Positions 1-6,225 of a stretch of DNA of 8,893 nucleotides are shown one piece after another. This DNA comes from Deltaproteobacteria bacterium RBG_13_52_11 (lineage in GTDB: Bacteria > Desulfobacterota > B13-G15 > RBG-16-54-18). The stretch covers positions 60,211 through 69,103 of the forward strand of contig MGQF01000050.1 in the NCBI GenBank assembly GCA_001797745.1, read 5' to 3'. The translations under genes and the position numbers were made by a program. The notes beneath the pieces are model-generated. The model saw nothing but the letters and a program-made list of their open reading frames with translations. It searched no databases and had not been told where the DNA came from. Numbering within the stretch: the first letter of the stretch is position 1; each line of letters opens with the position of its first letter.

Positions 1-133
1 GCCGGCTCTTCGCTCGTTATTTCCTCATCTTCGGTCTGAGCCAGATCTCTCAGCGCCGATATCCTGGTTTTATTTAAAAAAGGCCTGTTGGCGGACCACC
101 ACCAGGCAGCCCCAGACGCTCACTCCACTTCAT
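1..133 (-). CDS. Unrecognised protein, N-terminal fragment, runs off the window
   Basis: This frame is open on the minus strand from an ATG at 133 to the window edge, giving 44 complete codons with no stop. It begins MKWSERLGLPGGGPPTG and goes on through a Gly/Pro-rich turn to a helix-like, acidic stretch (LRDLAQTEDEEITSEEP). I recognise no family. The composition is protein-like, and the frame lies 72 bases downstream of the flavoprotein gene that ends at 206, so the two are probably co-transcribed. The start is uncertain. No good ribosome-binding site sits just before ATG 133, whereas a strong one precedes an out-of-frame ATG at 164. The true N-terminus may lie in that other frame and be joined by a frameshift, or this gene may be translationally coupled to the short upstream frame. 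Confidence 0.5.
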
Positions 134-164
134 AAGGCTGATTTTCCATTTCCTCTAATGTCAT
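120..164 (-). other. 14-codon frame with strong RBS, probable frameshifted 5' end of the gene at 1-133
   Basis: ATG at 164 is preceded by AGGAGG at 174-179 with a 9-base spacer, the best start signal near this end. The frame encodes MTLEEMENQPYEVE and then stops at 120-122. It overlaps the longer open frame (start 133) by 14 bases. Either it is a tiny upstream frame coupled to the next gene, or one indel near 120-135 has split a single protein that would begin MTLEEMENQPYEV and continue into the LGLPGGGPPTG segment. I favour the second reading because the ribosome-binding site belongs to this ATG. A sequencing error cannot be excluded. Confidence 0.4.
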
Positions 165-173
165 AACAATGCA

Positions 174-179
174 CCTCCT
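174..179 (-). promoter_or_regulatory. Ribosome-binding site (AGGAGG) for the start at 164
   Basis: The plus-strand bases CCTCCT read AGGAGG on the minus strand, 9 bases before ATG 164. The site lies 27 bases after the flavoprotein stop codon at 206. It points to ATG 164, not ATG 133, as the initiation codon of the next gene in the operon. Confidence 0.6.
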
Positions 180-205
180 GCTGGTTAAGCTTTACAAACC
201 CTATC

Positions 206-2314
206 CTATATTTTGCGAGCAATTTTCCACCCATCAGCAATGGCATCTACTATCAGACGGGGCTCCTTGCAGTCGCCAATGGCATACACTTCAGGGACCT
301 TCCCCTTAAGGTCCTTAAACAACGCGGTATTTGGCGCCAATGGCGCGGTAGGTACTATGTTATCGGCTTCAATGGTCTGTTTCTTGCCTTCCTTGGTGGT
401 GATGACTACCCCTTTGTCTGTTATCTCGATGGATTTAACGCCGGTAATCATGGTCACACCCTTTTTAGTGAACCAATCCATCAGCAATCCCAGACGGAAG
501 TCTATCACTCCCTCTCCCAGAACCTCGGTTGTTTCTACGATGGTAACCTTTTTGCCTCGCTTGACTAGAAACTCGGCTACCTCGCACCCCTGTAGCGCGC
601 CACCGATGACAACAACTCTCTTCCCCATAGGAACCCATAATTTCGTCAGCCGCTCCAGGGCCTTCGGCCCCAGAGATCTCAAATAAGACTTCACCTTGCT
701 ATGCAAGGCGGGGGTAGTGATAACATGCTTTTTATTTATTCCAGCTATCTCGGGAACAGTAAGGGTACCGCCTGTCGCCACGATAACCGCGTCCGGCTTA
801 ATCTTCTTGATTGTCGAGCTATCCACCTCTGTGCCAAGCTCTGTCTTTACACCCAGTTTATCAATCTGAGTTTTCAGATAGCGAACCATATTTGGCAGGT
901 CTTCAATCTCTAGCCCCTTTACCACTGCCGCCATGGGCAGCAACCCCCCTAATTGACGTGTTTTTTCATACAGTGTTACTTTGTGTCCCCGCAACGCCGC
1001 CACCCTGGCTGCCTCCATCCCGGCTGGCCCGCCTCCAACGACCACGACCTTTTTCCGCTTCTTAGCTTTTTCAACGGTATAGTGCTCTGTCCCCATAGCA
1101 GCATTGATCCTGCACCGTCGTGCCATGCTGAGATGCTGGTCCAGACAGGTGCCGCAGGCCGTGCAGGGTGCGATATCTTCCAGCCTACCTTCGGCAACCT
1201 TATGGGGAAATTCCGGGTCGCACTGCAGGCTCCTGGTCATAGCAATAAAGTCTGCCTTGCCCTCTCGCAAGATCTTCTCCCCGAGCTCAGGGGTAAGTTT
1301 GCCGACGATAATGACCGGAATAGAGAGGACCTTTTTCATCCCCTCAGCTAACAGAATATTAGCGCCCTCTCCCCTCTGCTTCCAGTAATATTCTTTAGGG
1401 AATTCTTTCAAAGGAATGGGAGGTTCCGGATAAAAAAGATAGTCAGGAAGAAACCCCCCCACATGATATCCCAACCAGTGATTCCTTACCTGTATGGCAT
1501 CAGCGCCCGCTTCCTGTAATATCTGAGCTATTCGCCTACTTTCCTCAACAGTCATGCATTTGCTATCGTCAATACCGATGGCCCGGCCAAGCTCGATAGC
1601 GTTCATTAAGACAGAGACCGGGAAGTCTCGGCCGGCACGCTTTTTAATTTCCCTGATGATGCTTACCAAGAACCGCGCCCTATTTTCCGGGCTCCCTCCA
1701 TAGGCATCCTGGCGTCTATTCCAGAAAGGAGAGAGAAAGTTATGCATCAGGTGACTGCTGGCGGCATTGATATCTATACCGTCAAATCCAGCCTTCTGAG
1801 CCCGAACCGCGGCACTGGCCCACTTATCGATAATCGCCTCAATTTCAGGGATGGTAAGCACCCTGGGCACGTCACGGTGAAAATCACCTAGCACATTCAG
1901 GTTGACGGCAGAAGCCCCTATCGGCGGTCCGGAGAACGTAGCGGGTTTATCGGGAAAGAGCGGTGATTGCCAGGGCCCATCATGCCACATTTGCATAAAG
2001 GTGGGGCAGCCGTGTTTGTGAATAACCTTAACCAGCTCACTCATGCCCTTGATGTATTTGTCATCGTCCATGCGATACCGTTCACGCCAGCGCGCGCCTA
2101 AAGGATAATCAATAGTCGGGGATTCTATTATTAATAGACCTATGCCCCCTTTGGCTATAGCTTCGTAAAAGGCCTTGGCCGTCTCACTCATATGAAGATC
2201 GTCCTCATGCCAATAGCACATGGACGCGCCGGTTTTTATCATCCGGTTCCTGGTCTTTACCGGCCCTATGTGATAAGGCTCGAGGAGCTTTTCAAATTTT
2301 TTATTGGAAACCAT
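206..2314 (-). CDS. NADH:flavin oxidoreductase / 2,4-dienoyl-CoA reductase-type (OYE-FAD fusion) flavoprotein
   Basis: This is a 702-residue soluble redox enzyme with the architecture of FadH, 2-enoate reductase, BaiCD/BaiH and trimethylamine dehydrogenase. Residues 1-370 form an FMN TIM barrel of the old-yellow-enzyme type (NRMIKTGA at 23-30, SPENRARF at 208-215, FIAMTRSL at 356-363). A [4Fe-4S] cluster is expected at Cys384, Cys387, Cys390 and Cys401. An FAD/NAD(P)H-binding half follows, with dinucleotide folds at 427-436 (GGGPAGMEAA) and 571-578 (GGALQGCE) and the late FAD motif YAIGDC at 677-682. The family moves hydride from NAD(P)H through FAD and Fe-S to FMN, and then to or from a C=C bond. 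Two details differ from E. coli FadH as I recall it: cysteine spacing is CxxCxxCx10C, and His189 sits where FadH has its catalytic Tyr (GYLINQF there, SHLMHNF here). ATG 2314 has GGAGGG at 2322-2327, 7 bases upstream. Family assignment is firm; the substrate is unknown. Confidence 0.93.
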   Translation of the reverse strand: MVSNKKFEKLLEPYHIGPVKTRNRMIKTGASMCYWHEDDLHMSETAKAFYEAIAKGGIGLLIIESPTIDYPLGARWRERYRMDDDKYIKGMSELVKVIHKHGCPTFMQMWHDGPWQSPLFPDKPATFSGPPIGASAVNLNVLGDFHRDVPRVLTIPEIEAIIDKWASAAVRAQKAGFDGIDINAASSHLMHNFLSPFWNRRQDAYGGSPENRARFLVSIIREIKKRAGRDFPVSVLMNAIELGRAIGIDDSKCMTVEESRRIAQILQEAGADAIQVRNHWLGYHVGGFLPDYLFYPEPPIPLKEFPKEYYWKQRGEGANILLAEGMKKVLSIPVIIVGKLTPELGEKILREGKADFIAMTRSLQCDPEFPHKVAEGRLEDIAPCTACGTCLDQHLSMARRCRINAAMGTEHYTVEKAKKRKKVVVVGGGPAGMEAARVAALRGHKVTLYEKTRQLGGLLPMAAVVKGLEIEDLPNMVRYLKTQIDKLGVKTELGTEVDSSTIKKIKPDAVIVATGGTLTVPEIAGINKKHVITTPALHSKVKSYLRSLGPKALERLTKLWVPMGKRVVVIGGALQGCEVAEFLVKRGKKVTIVETTEVLGEGVIDFRLGLLMDWFTKKGVTMITGVKSIEITDKGVVITTKEGKKQTIEADNIVPTAPLAPNTALFKDLKGKVPEVYAIGDCKEPRLIVDAIADGWKIARKI

Positions 2315-2426
2315 TTGTCTACCCTCCGATCATGTTTTATACTTTAACAAAACAAGGTCAGGAGTGCATCTCGTTTGGAAGCTTCCTTAAACGACATCGG
2401 CGTCATAAGTCCTGTCTGCGGTTAAT

Positions 2427-2455
2427 AGTATATACCTAAGCCGGACAAGCCGCAA
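2427..2455 (-). promoter_or_regulatory. Candidate sigma70-type promoter for the flavoprotein gene
   Basis: On the minus strand, TTGCGG (2455-2450) and TATACT (2432-2427) are 17 bases apart. The -10 box matches the consensus at 5 of 6 positions and the -35 box at 3 of 6. Transcription would start near 2420, leaving a leader of about 105 bases before ATG 2314. This is a visual match only, in AT-rich DNA where chance matches are common. Confidence 0.3.
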
Positions 2456-2604
2456 CCAAAGAATCTTCTTCCCATTTTATGCAAGACTTCAGATGTAAGA
2501 TACTAATAAGGATTAACTTAATATATGAACGCACTGCTGTCCAAAATAGGCCCTTTTTTTAAAAACTTAATTTGGGCAAGCGTGACATGAACGAGTAAAA
2601 GTTA

Positions 2605-2634
2605 TTGACAAAATAATTTTTGATATTAAATAAT
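2605..2634 (+). promoter_or_regulatory. Candidate sigma70-type promoter for the SDR gene
   Basis: A perfect TTGACA at 2605-2610 is followed, after 18 bases, by AATAAT at 2629-2634 (5 of 6 to the -10 consensus). Transcription would begin near 2641 and leave a leader of about 210 bases before the SDR start at 2854. The exact -35 box makes this the best promoter candidate in the window. Confidence 0.45.
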
Positions 2635-2853
2635 GTTTATAACGACAAGGGAGGCGATGCCAAAGCAAATTGATATGGGCCAGGTACGTTAAGGTATGAT
2701 AAGGAAGAACAAAACAAAAAAAGTAAATGAGTGGGTACAATTTCTGCTCTGTTTTGGTTATAGAGATAAGTATAGCACGTGGCCATAATAAAATAAGGTA
2801 AAGTAATCCGAGAAAGAAGCAATATTATTTATCAAAAAAAGGAGGGTATTGTG

Positions 2854-3627
2854 ATGAACATCAGGTTTGATGGTAAAGTGGCAGTCGTAACCGGAGCCGC
2901 AAGAGGAATCGGTTACGTTTGTGCTGAAATGCTGGCCGACAGCGGAGCTAACGTGGCTATGATAGATATTCTTGGGGATCGTCTGGCAGAATCAGTGAAA
3001 AAGATACAAGAGAAAAAAGGCACTGCTAAGGGGTACCAGCTTGATTTGACCCACGTAGCTACAATCGGTCCCCTAGTCAGCCGCATTAGGCAAGAGCTAG
3101 GTGAGATAGACGTCCTTATCCAGGCTGCCGCAATTGGTCCTGCCAGGGTAGCTGAAGAAATCACTGAGGCAGAGTGGGACGCCGTTTTTAACGCCAATAG
3201 TAAGGGGCTATTTTTTATGATGCAAGCGGTAACCGGTCAATCAATGATACCGCGCAAGACCGGCTCTATTGTTAATTTTGCCTCAATAGCAGGTTTGGTC
3301 GGCATGCGACCGCCGTTATGTTCGGCACACTACAGCGGGAGCAAAGGAGCAGTGGTGCAGCTGACCAAACAGGGAGCAATAGAATGGGCACCACATAATA
3401 TTCGCGTAAACGCAGTGGCACCGGGCGGTGTATTGACGGAAATGACCATGGCGATGATTGGAACTCCGGAAAAATTGGCCGCTGCTACTGCCATGGTTCC
3501 TCTCAAGCGGCTTTCACAACCTGAAGAAATAGCGTCTGGTGTTCTCTTTCTGGCCAGTGATGCCGCACGAATGATTACCGGTCATATTCTTGTTGTCGAT
3601 GGTGGTGGTTACGCCGCGAGTTCTTAG
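2854..3627 (+). CDS. Short-chain dehydrogenase/reductase (SDR, classical type)
   Basis: This is a 257-residue classical SDR, a normal length for the family, expected to be a soluble NAD(P)(H)-dependent alcohol dehydrogenase or ketoreductase. Visible motifs are the TGxxxGxG cofactor loop at 13-20 (TGAARGIG), Asp38 after the second strand (which favours NAD(H) over NADP(H)), Asn115, Ser144, Tyr160 and Lys164 (YSGSK) as the catalytic set, and PGG at 190-192. The usual NNAG structural motif is replaced by AAAIG at 91-95. I chose ATG 2854 over GTG 2851 because GGAGGG at 2841-2846 lies 7 bases before the ATG but only 4 before the GTG. The C-terminus (HILVVDGGGYAASS) is complete. The gene is divergent from the enoate-reductase-like gene and probably belongs to the same pathway; the substrate cannot be told from the motifs. 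Confidence 0.92.
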   Translation: MNIRFDGKVAVVTGAARGIGYVCAEMLADSGANVAMIDILGDRLAESVKKIQEKKGTAKGYQLDLTHVATIGPLVSRIRQELGEIDVLIQAAAIGPARVAEEITEAEWDAVFNANSKGLFFMMQAVTGQSMIPRKTGSIVNFASIAGLVGMRPPLCSAHYSGSKGAVVQLTKQGAIEWAPHNIRVNAVAPGGVLTEMTMAMIGTPEKLAAATAMVPLKRLSQPEEIASGVLFLASDAARMITGHILVVDGGGYAASS

Positions 3628-3685
3628 AGAAGTAGTGCGGTTTAACCACCGTTTGATATATATAGATTTAACTGCAAAGGTTTAA

Positions 3686-3862
3686 TACGAGTGGGTGTCA
3701 GCATGGTACGATTGGAAGCTGTAGGGCAGGTTATGTTTGGGATTATCCGCCGTGCCGGAGACTACAGTGACTCTCGAGGCACTACGCATGGCGTTTGCCG
3801 GGCGCAAAGCTGGGACTGATGTCATTTGCCACTCAGACGAGGGGTTGGGAATCGGACACGTA
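3686..3862 (+). pseudogene. Decayed IS3-family transposase (OrfB integrase domain) fragment
   Basis: The plus-strand frame from 3686 reads WYDWKL-stop-GRLCLGLS, then VPETTVTLEALRMAFAGRKA, then DVICHSDEG, before a TAA at 3863. IS3-family OrfB integrase cores typically show D-x-x-SR..(V/L)GW.(L/M)S, then L...AL..A...R, then (I/L)(H/F)HSDRGsQY. Order, spacing and the HSDxG signature (second catalytic Asp, codon 3836-3838) fit, but one internal TAG (3722), the lost QY and the missing downstream catalytic Glu show decay. No terminal inverted repeats or target duplication were found. Only about 60 residues can be aligned by eye, so confidence is moderate. The frame has no start of its own and is not expected to be expressed. 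Confidence 0.45.
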
Positions 3863-3944
3863 TAAGATGATCCCTTTTGCGGTGAACTCGGGGCGCATTA
3901 CAGGAGAGAGCGCTGCCAAACGGGTTTTAAGCACGAGGCTGTGA

Positions 3945-3966
3945 GCGGTGCAAAAAACCGTACCGC
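3945..3966. repeat. Short hairpin, 7-bp arms
   Basis: GCGGTGC at 3945-3951 pairs with GTACCGC at 3960-3966 (six Watson-Crick pairs plus one G-T) around an 8-base A-rich loop. It lies between the convergent genes, but neither strand has a T-run next to it, so it is a weak terminator candidate. Confidence 0.3.
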
Positions 3967-3998
3967 AGTCTCTGTCCCAAGGTCAACAGAGAAAGTAC

Positions 3999-4041
3999 CC
4001 CCGGCTGTCCAGGATTGCCCAGACTTCCTAGCCAACCGGGG
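3999..4041. repeat. Imperfect GC-rich hairpin beyond the HpaB-like gene
   Basis: CCCCGGCT at 3999-4006 pairs with AGCC (4030-4033) and GGGG (4038-4041), with a 4-base bulge between them, and AGGA/TCCT can pair inside. It begins 46 bases past the HpaB-like stop on the minus strand. A pyrimidine-rich stretch follows on that strand, not a clean T-run. It may slow or protect the 3' end of the transcript; an intrinsic terminator is not proven. Confidence 0.3.
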
Positions 4042-4087
4042 CCTCCTTGTAGACCTCAAGAAACCGCTGATTAAAAATCAAAGTCTT

Positions 4088-5575
4088 CTACAGGCCTTTA
4101 GGCGGAAACTCCGGTAATTGTCTAAAGAGATTATCCTTGACACCATCCTGAATCCGTGCCGCCCGCTTCGCTGCCGCTTTGTAGCGATCAAAATCGGCCA
4201 ATGAATATATGGAAAGCTTCTGCGCTTCGAGCGAGCCTTCTGCATGGATCGTGAGCACATCTTCATACGAGGATGTGAGATCCCGGATTAATTTAGCCAT
4301 GCGAAGTCTGTGCTCCGTGGGAACGCCTTCTCTGCCCCCCAGGTATTTATCCAACAGATCATGGGTTTCAGGGTTCATGAAGTCTTTGCCCGAAGGAGCG
4401 GTGACCGCGATGCCGCCCGCGATATCCTGGATATATTTTGTCGCTTGATGCCAGTTATCGGCAAAGTAAAATTTGCAGATATTGGCGTACATGGGATTGG
4501 GATACACCAGGTCCGAATCCGGCTCTGAAATGCAATGTTCGCATGCAGATCTGCCAATGACCTCAACAGCCTCAGTATACATCACCAGCCAGGTAAGCTT
4601 CTCCCGAATATGGGGCGCCTTCTCCACTCCATTGTATTCAGCCATAAGCAAGGCGGCCCCGGTAAAGAGCTCAAGTTCCATGGCCTTATACGTCTCGGCG
4701 CTGAGGCGATGGAAATTCGCAAACATGTAGGCTACCTGTCCTGCGAAATCCCACTCCCCTTTTAAAAATATTCTCTCCTTCGGGACAAAGACGTCCTCAA
4801 AGATGATCGTTGCGTCGTTAATATAGACAGACCCGGCAATGGGATGGTCAAAGAGGTTGCCGTACTCATGCACTTCCGGTTCAGCAGAAATCATGGTAAT
4901 CCCCGGGGTATTGGCCGGTACTGCAAAGGATACGGCGTAGGCCTTGTCATCCTCTCTCATCGCGCGGCATGGGGCTATCAGTATCTCGTTGCAAAGCGGC
5001 GCCTGGCTGATATGGGTCTTGGCGCCCCTTACGATGATGCCATCCTTTCTTTCCTCGACAATTCTCACGTAATAATCCTGGTGGCGTTTTTGCTGAGAGG
5101 GCCGGAGGCTTCTATCCCCTTTGACATCTGTAAGACCCATGGCAAATGCCAGATCGTTCTTCTGCAGATGTTTTCGATACGCCTCGACGTTTTCGGCGTA
5201 CTGCGTCCCGTACTTTTTATCAATCTTTTGGCTGACCACGGTAACGGCATTCAACCCGTCTTTTGCGACGAACTTGGCTCCTGGTGGCTTGCCGAAACAA
5301 ACCCTTGCCCAGAGTTTTACAACCTCTCTTAATCTGAGCAAATCTTCCCTGCTTTTTTGGGGCATCAACGCGAAACTCACCAATTCGCCATCTTCATCCT
5401 TTTCCATGAGAAGATCTTGATAGCGGGAATCACTTTGGAGGACGTAATCCATGGCGACCCAATCCCTGCAGATTTTCAGAATTGGATGCGTCGTGACATC
5501 CTTGACCCTCTCTCCATTGCAGTAAACTACTCTGCCATCCTTAAGACTTTCTATGTATTGTTGCGGTGTTTTCAT
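4088..5575 (-). CDS. 4-hydroxyphenylacetate 3-hydroxylase / 4-hydroxybutyryl-CoA dehydratase superfamily flavoprotein, without Fe-S ligands
   Basis: This 495-residue protein has the acyl-CoA-dehydrogenase-like fold of HpaB and AbfD and is full length (family about 480-520). The N-terminal helical domain spans roughly 1-145. The FAD-binding beta domain follows, with TDVKGDR at 149-155 and RGAKTHIS at 183-190. The C-terminal helical domain carries DIAGGIAVTAPS at 384-395 and HAEGS at 444-448. From memory, C. aminobutyricum 4-hydroxybutyryl-CoA dehydratase binds [4Fe-4S] with Cys99, Cys103, His292 and Cys299. Here the matching positions are Pro98, Phe102, His289 (FHRLS) and Tyr296, so only the His remains and a cluster is not expected. 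That argues against radical dehydratase chemistry and fits a flavin monooxygenase, dehydrogenase or isomerase, probably on an aromatic substrate or acyl-CoA. ATG 5575 has AGGAG at 5588-5592, spacing 12. The gene stands alone, with no HpaC-type flavin reductase beside it. Family firm, reaction open. Confidence 0.88.
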   Translation of the reverse strand: MKTPQQYIESLKDGRVVYCNGERVKDVTTHPILKICRDWVAMDYVLQSDSRYQDLLMEKDEDGELVSFALMPQKSREDLLRLREVVKLWARVCFGKPPGAKFVAKDGLNAVTVVSQKIDKKYGTQYAENVEAYRKHLQKNDLAFAMGLTDVKGDRSLRPSQQKRHQDYYVRIVEERKDGIIVRGAKTHISQAPLCNEILIAPCRAMREDDKAYAVSFAVPANTPGITMISAEPEVHEYGNLFDHPIAGSVYINDATIIFEDVFVPKERIFLKGEWDFAGQVAYMFANFHRLSAETYKAMELELFTGAALLMAEYNGVEKAPHIREKLTWLVMYTEAVEVIGRSACEHCISEPDSDLVYPNPMYANICKFYFADNWHQATKYIQDIAGGIAVTAPSGKDFMNPETHDLLDKYLGGREGVPTEHRLRMAKLIRDLTSSYEDVLTIHAEGSLEAQKLSIYSLADFDRYKAAAKRAARIQDGVKDNLFRQLPEFPPKGL

Positions 5576-5709
5576 AGCAATGCAATACTCCTTTTATGTA
5601 TATTAATTAAACCATGCCACGTACATAATTTTCGAGCAGTGGCAACTGTACCCGTAATTCCTTTGCTATCCTGGTAGGCACGTAGACTTAGCGCTTTGAC
5701 CATCATATC

Positions 5710-5744
5710 AGCTGATTACCATTTATGTGGACCTGAAATCAGCT
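5710..5744. repeat. 8-bp inverted repeat (AGCTGATT / AATCAGCT)
   Basis: AGCTGATT at 5710-5717 is the exact reverse complement of AATCAGCT at 5737-5744, with 19 bases between. It lies about 135 bases upstream of the HpaB-like start, a place that would suit a regulator binding site, though chance cannot be excluded. Confidence 0.35.
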
Positions 5745-5879
5745 CATTGCTAAACATGTAGCCGAGTAAATTTTATTATCCATAATACCGGCGAACAATT
5801 CCAACTCTGCACGTGTACCCCCACCTCCCAAACCCGCTACTCCCGCTGCATGACCACATGCGCGAGGTGGAGGACTGCA
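5739..5879 (-). pseudogene. Possible C-terminal gene remnant, unrecognised family
   Basis: This minus-strand frame runs 46 codons between a TAG (5882-5880) and a TGA (5741-5739) and has no credible start. Its second half is strikingly protein-like: CGHAAGVAGLGGGGTRAE, then LELFAGIMDNKIYSATCLAM. The preceding bases in another frame also read plausibly (SEDKIAFSAVLHLAHVVMQ), as if one frameshift near 5850 split a former gene. I do not recognise the family. The evidence is only composition and continuity, so this is a weak call. Confidence 0.25.
5821..5870. repeat. Nested inverted repeat
   Basis: CCACCTC at 5821-5827 is the reverse complement of GAGGTGG at 5864-5870. Inside lies a tight hairpin, GCATG-ACCA-CATGC, at 5847-5860. 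It overlaps the possible gene remnant. No T-run follows on either strand. It may be structural debris of a mobile element or chance in GC-rich DNA. Confidence 0.3.
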
Positions 5880-6117
5880 CTAAAAGCTATTTTGTCTTCC
5901 GACAAAACATCTGAATATTGGCTCTCAGTTGCACACCTCCGGTGCTTACTGCTACAATCATCTTTTGTGAGAGCTAAGGGGCTAGCTGGTCAGACTGAAA
6001 GTCAGTTCAAAAAGTTCTGCCTCGTGCCACCCCAACTCTACTTATAGAGGCAGATACCTCGAACTGCACAGCACGTACCTAATACTTCCCACGGCACAAC
6101 GGATATTCTCAGAACAG

Positions 6118-6195
6118 GAGAGAGGCATGCACCCATTCAATCAGCTCAGCCGTGTTATCCACGACTCTGGAGCCGAAGGGTGCATGCCTCCTCTC
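6118..6195. repeat. Long near-perfect inverted repeat, 17/18-base arms, 43-base loop
   Basis: GAGAGAGGCATGCACCC at 6118-6134 is the reverse complement of GGGTGCATGCCTCCTCTC at 6178-6195 except for one extra base in the right arm. Pairing can continue inward: TTC 6136-6138 with GAA 6175-6177, and GCTC 6144-6147 with GAGC 6170-6173. It begins 31 bases past the livJ-like stop on the minus strand. No T-run follows, so it is not a standard intrinsic terminator. It could be a REP/MITE-like element, a 3'-end stabilising hairpin for the liv transcript, or a mobile-element end pair. Confidence 0.75.
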
Positions 6196-6225
6196 AATTG
6201 GCTTACCGCTGTTGAAACAACGAGA

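Larger units (their letters stand above)
2315..2853. other. AT-rich divergent intergenic spacer
   Basis: This spacer of about 540 bases separates the minus-strand flavoprotein gene from the plus-strand SDR gene. It is AT-rich and I find no convincing protein gene. It contains one candidate promoter for each direction. A possible 11-codon frame (MPKQIDMGQVR) starts at 2657 just after the predicted SDR transcription start; GGGAGG at 2649-2654 is too close to its ATG (2 bases) to be a good ribosome-binding site. No classical terminator is seen. The length leaves ample room for regulator sites. Confidence 0.7.
3628..4087. other. Gene-poor spacer between convergent genes
   Basis: These 460 bases lie between the stop codons of the plus-strand SDR gene and the minus-strand HpaB-like gene. 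No intact gene is present. The left half holds a decayed IS3-like transposase piece, and the right half two imperfect hairpins, neither followed by a clear T-run. In the frame of the relic, the stretch after the TAA at 3863-3865 stays open to the HpaB-like stop region but shows no recognisable motif. Confidence 0.65.
5576..6225. other. 650-base gene-poor spacer with inverted repeats
   Basis: This spacer lies upstream of the HpaB-like gene and downstream of the livJ-like gene, both on the minus strand. I find no intact gene. It holds three inverted repeats (5710-5744, 5821-5870, 6118-6195) and a 46-residue minus-strand frame that looks like a gene remnant (5739-5879). The promoter for the HpaB-like gene should lie near its left end, but I saw no clear -35/-10 pair there. 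The density of dyads and short broken frames suggests degraded mobile or foreign DNA. Confidence 0.6.

Noticed and set aside
206..1388. Several plus-strand open frames opposite the flavoprotein gene (for example 213-686 and 953-1351)
   Set aside because: They are antisense shadows of a strongly supported gene, with no domain-like sequence or ribosome-binding site.
2550..2580. GCCC...GGGC pairing with a T-run near 2550-2577 as a terminator
   Set aside because: The stem is only 4 bp with a loop over 20 bases, and it lies between divergent genes where no transcript should end.
2637..2822. 61-codon minus-strand frame in the divergent spacer
   Set aside because: AT-rich chance frame with low-complexity hydrophobic content, no ribosome-binding site and no recognisable motif.
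4209..5677. Plus-strand open frames opposite the HpaB-like gene (for example 4844-5332)
   Set aside because: They mirror the real minus-strand gene, and their products are Ser/Arg/Pro-rich with no family features.
5850..6047. 65-codon plus-strand frame in the 650-base spacer
   Set aside because: No ribosome-binding site, no family resemblance, and it overlaps the more protein-like minus-strand remnant.
6040..6100. tRNA-like T-arm (CTCGAACTG / CAGTTCGAG)
   Set aside because: The flanking bases do not form a T stem, acceptor stem or anticodon arm, so no tRNA is called.
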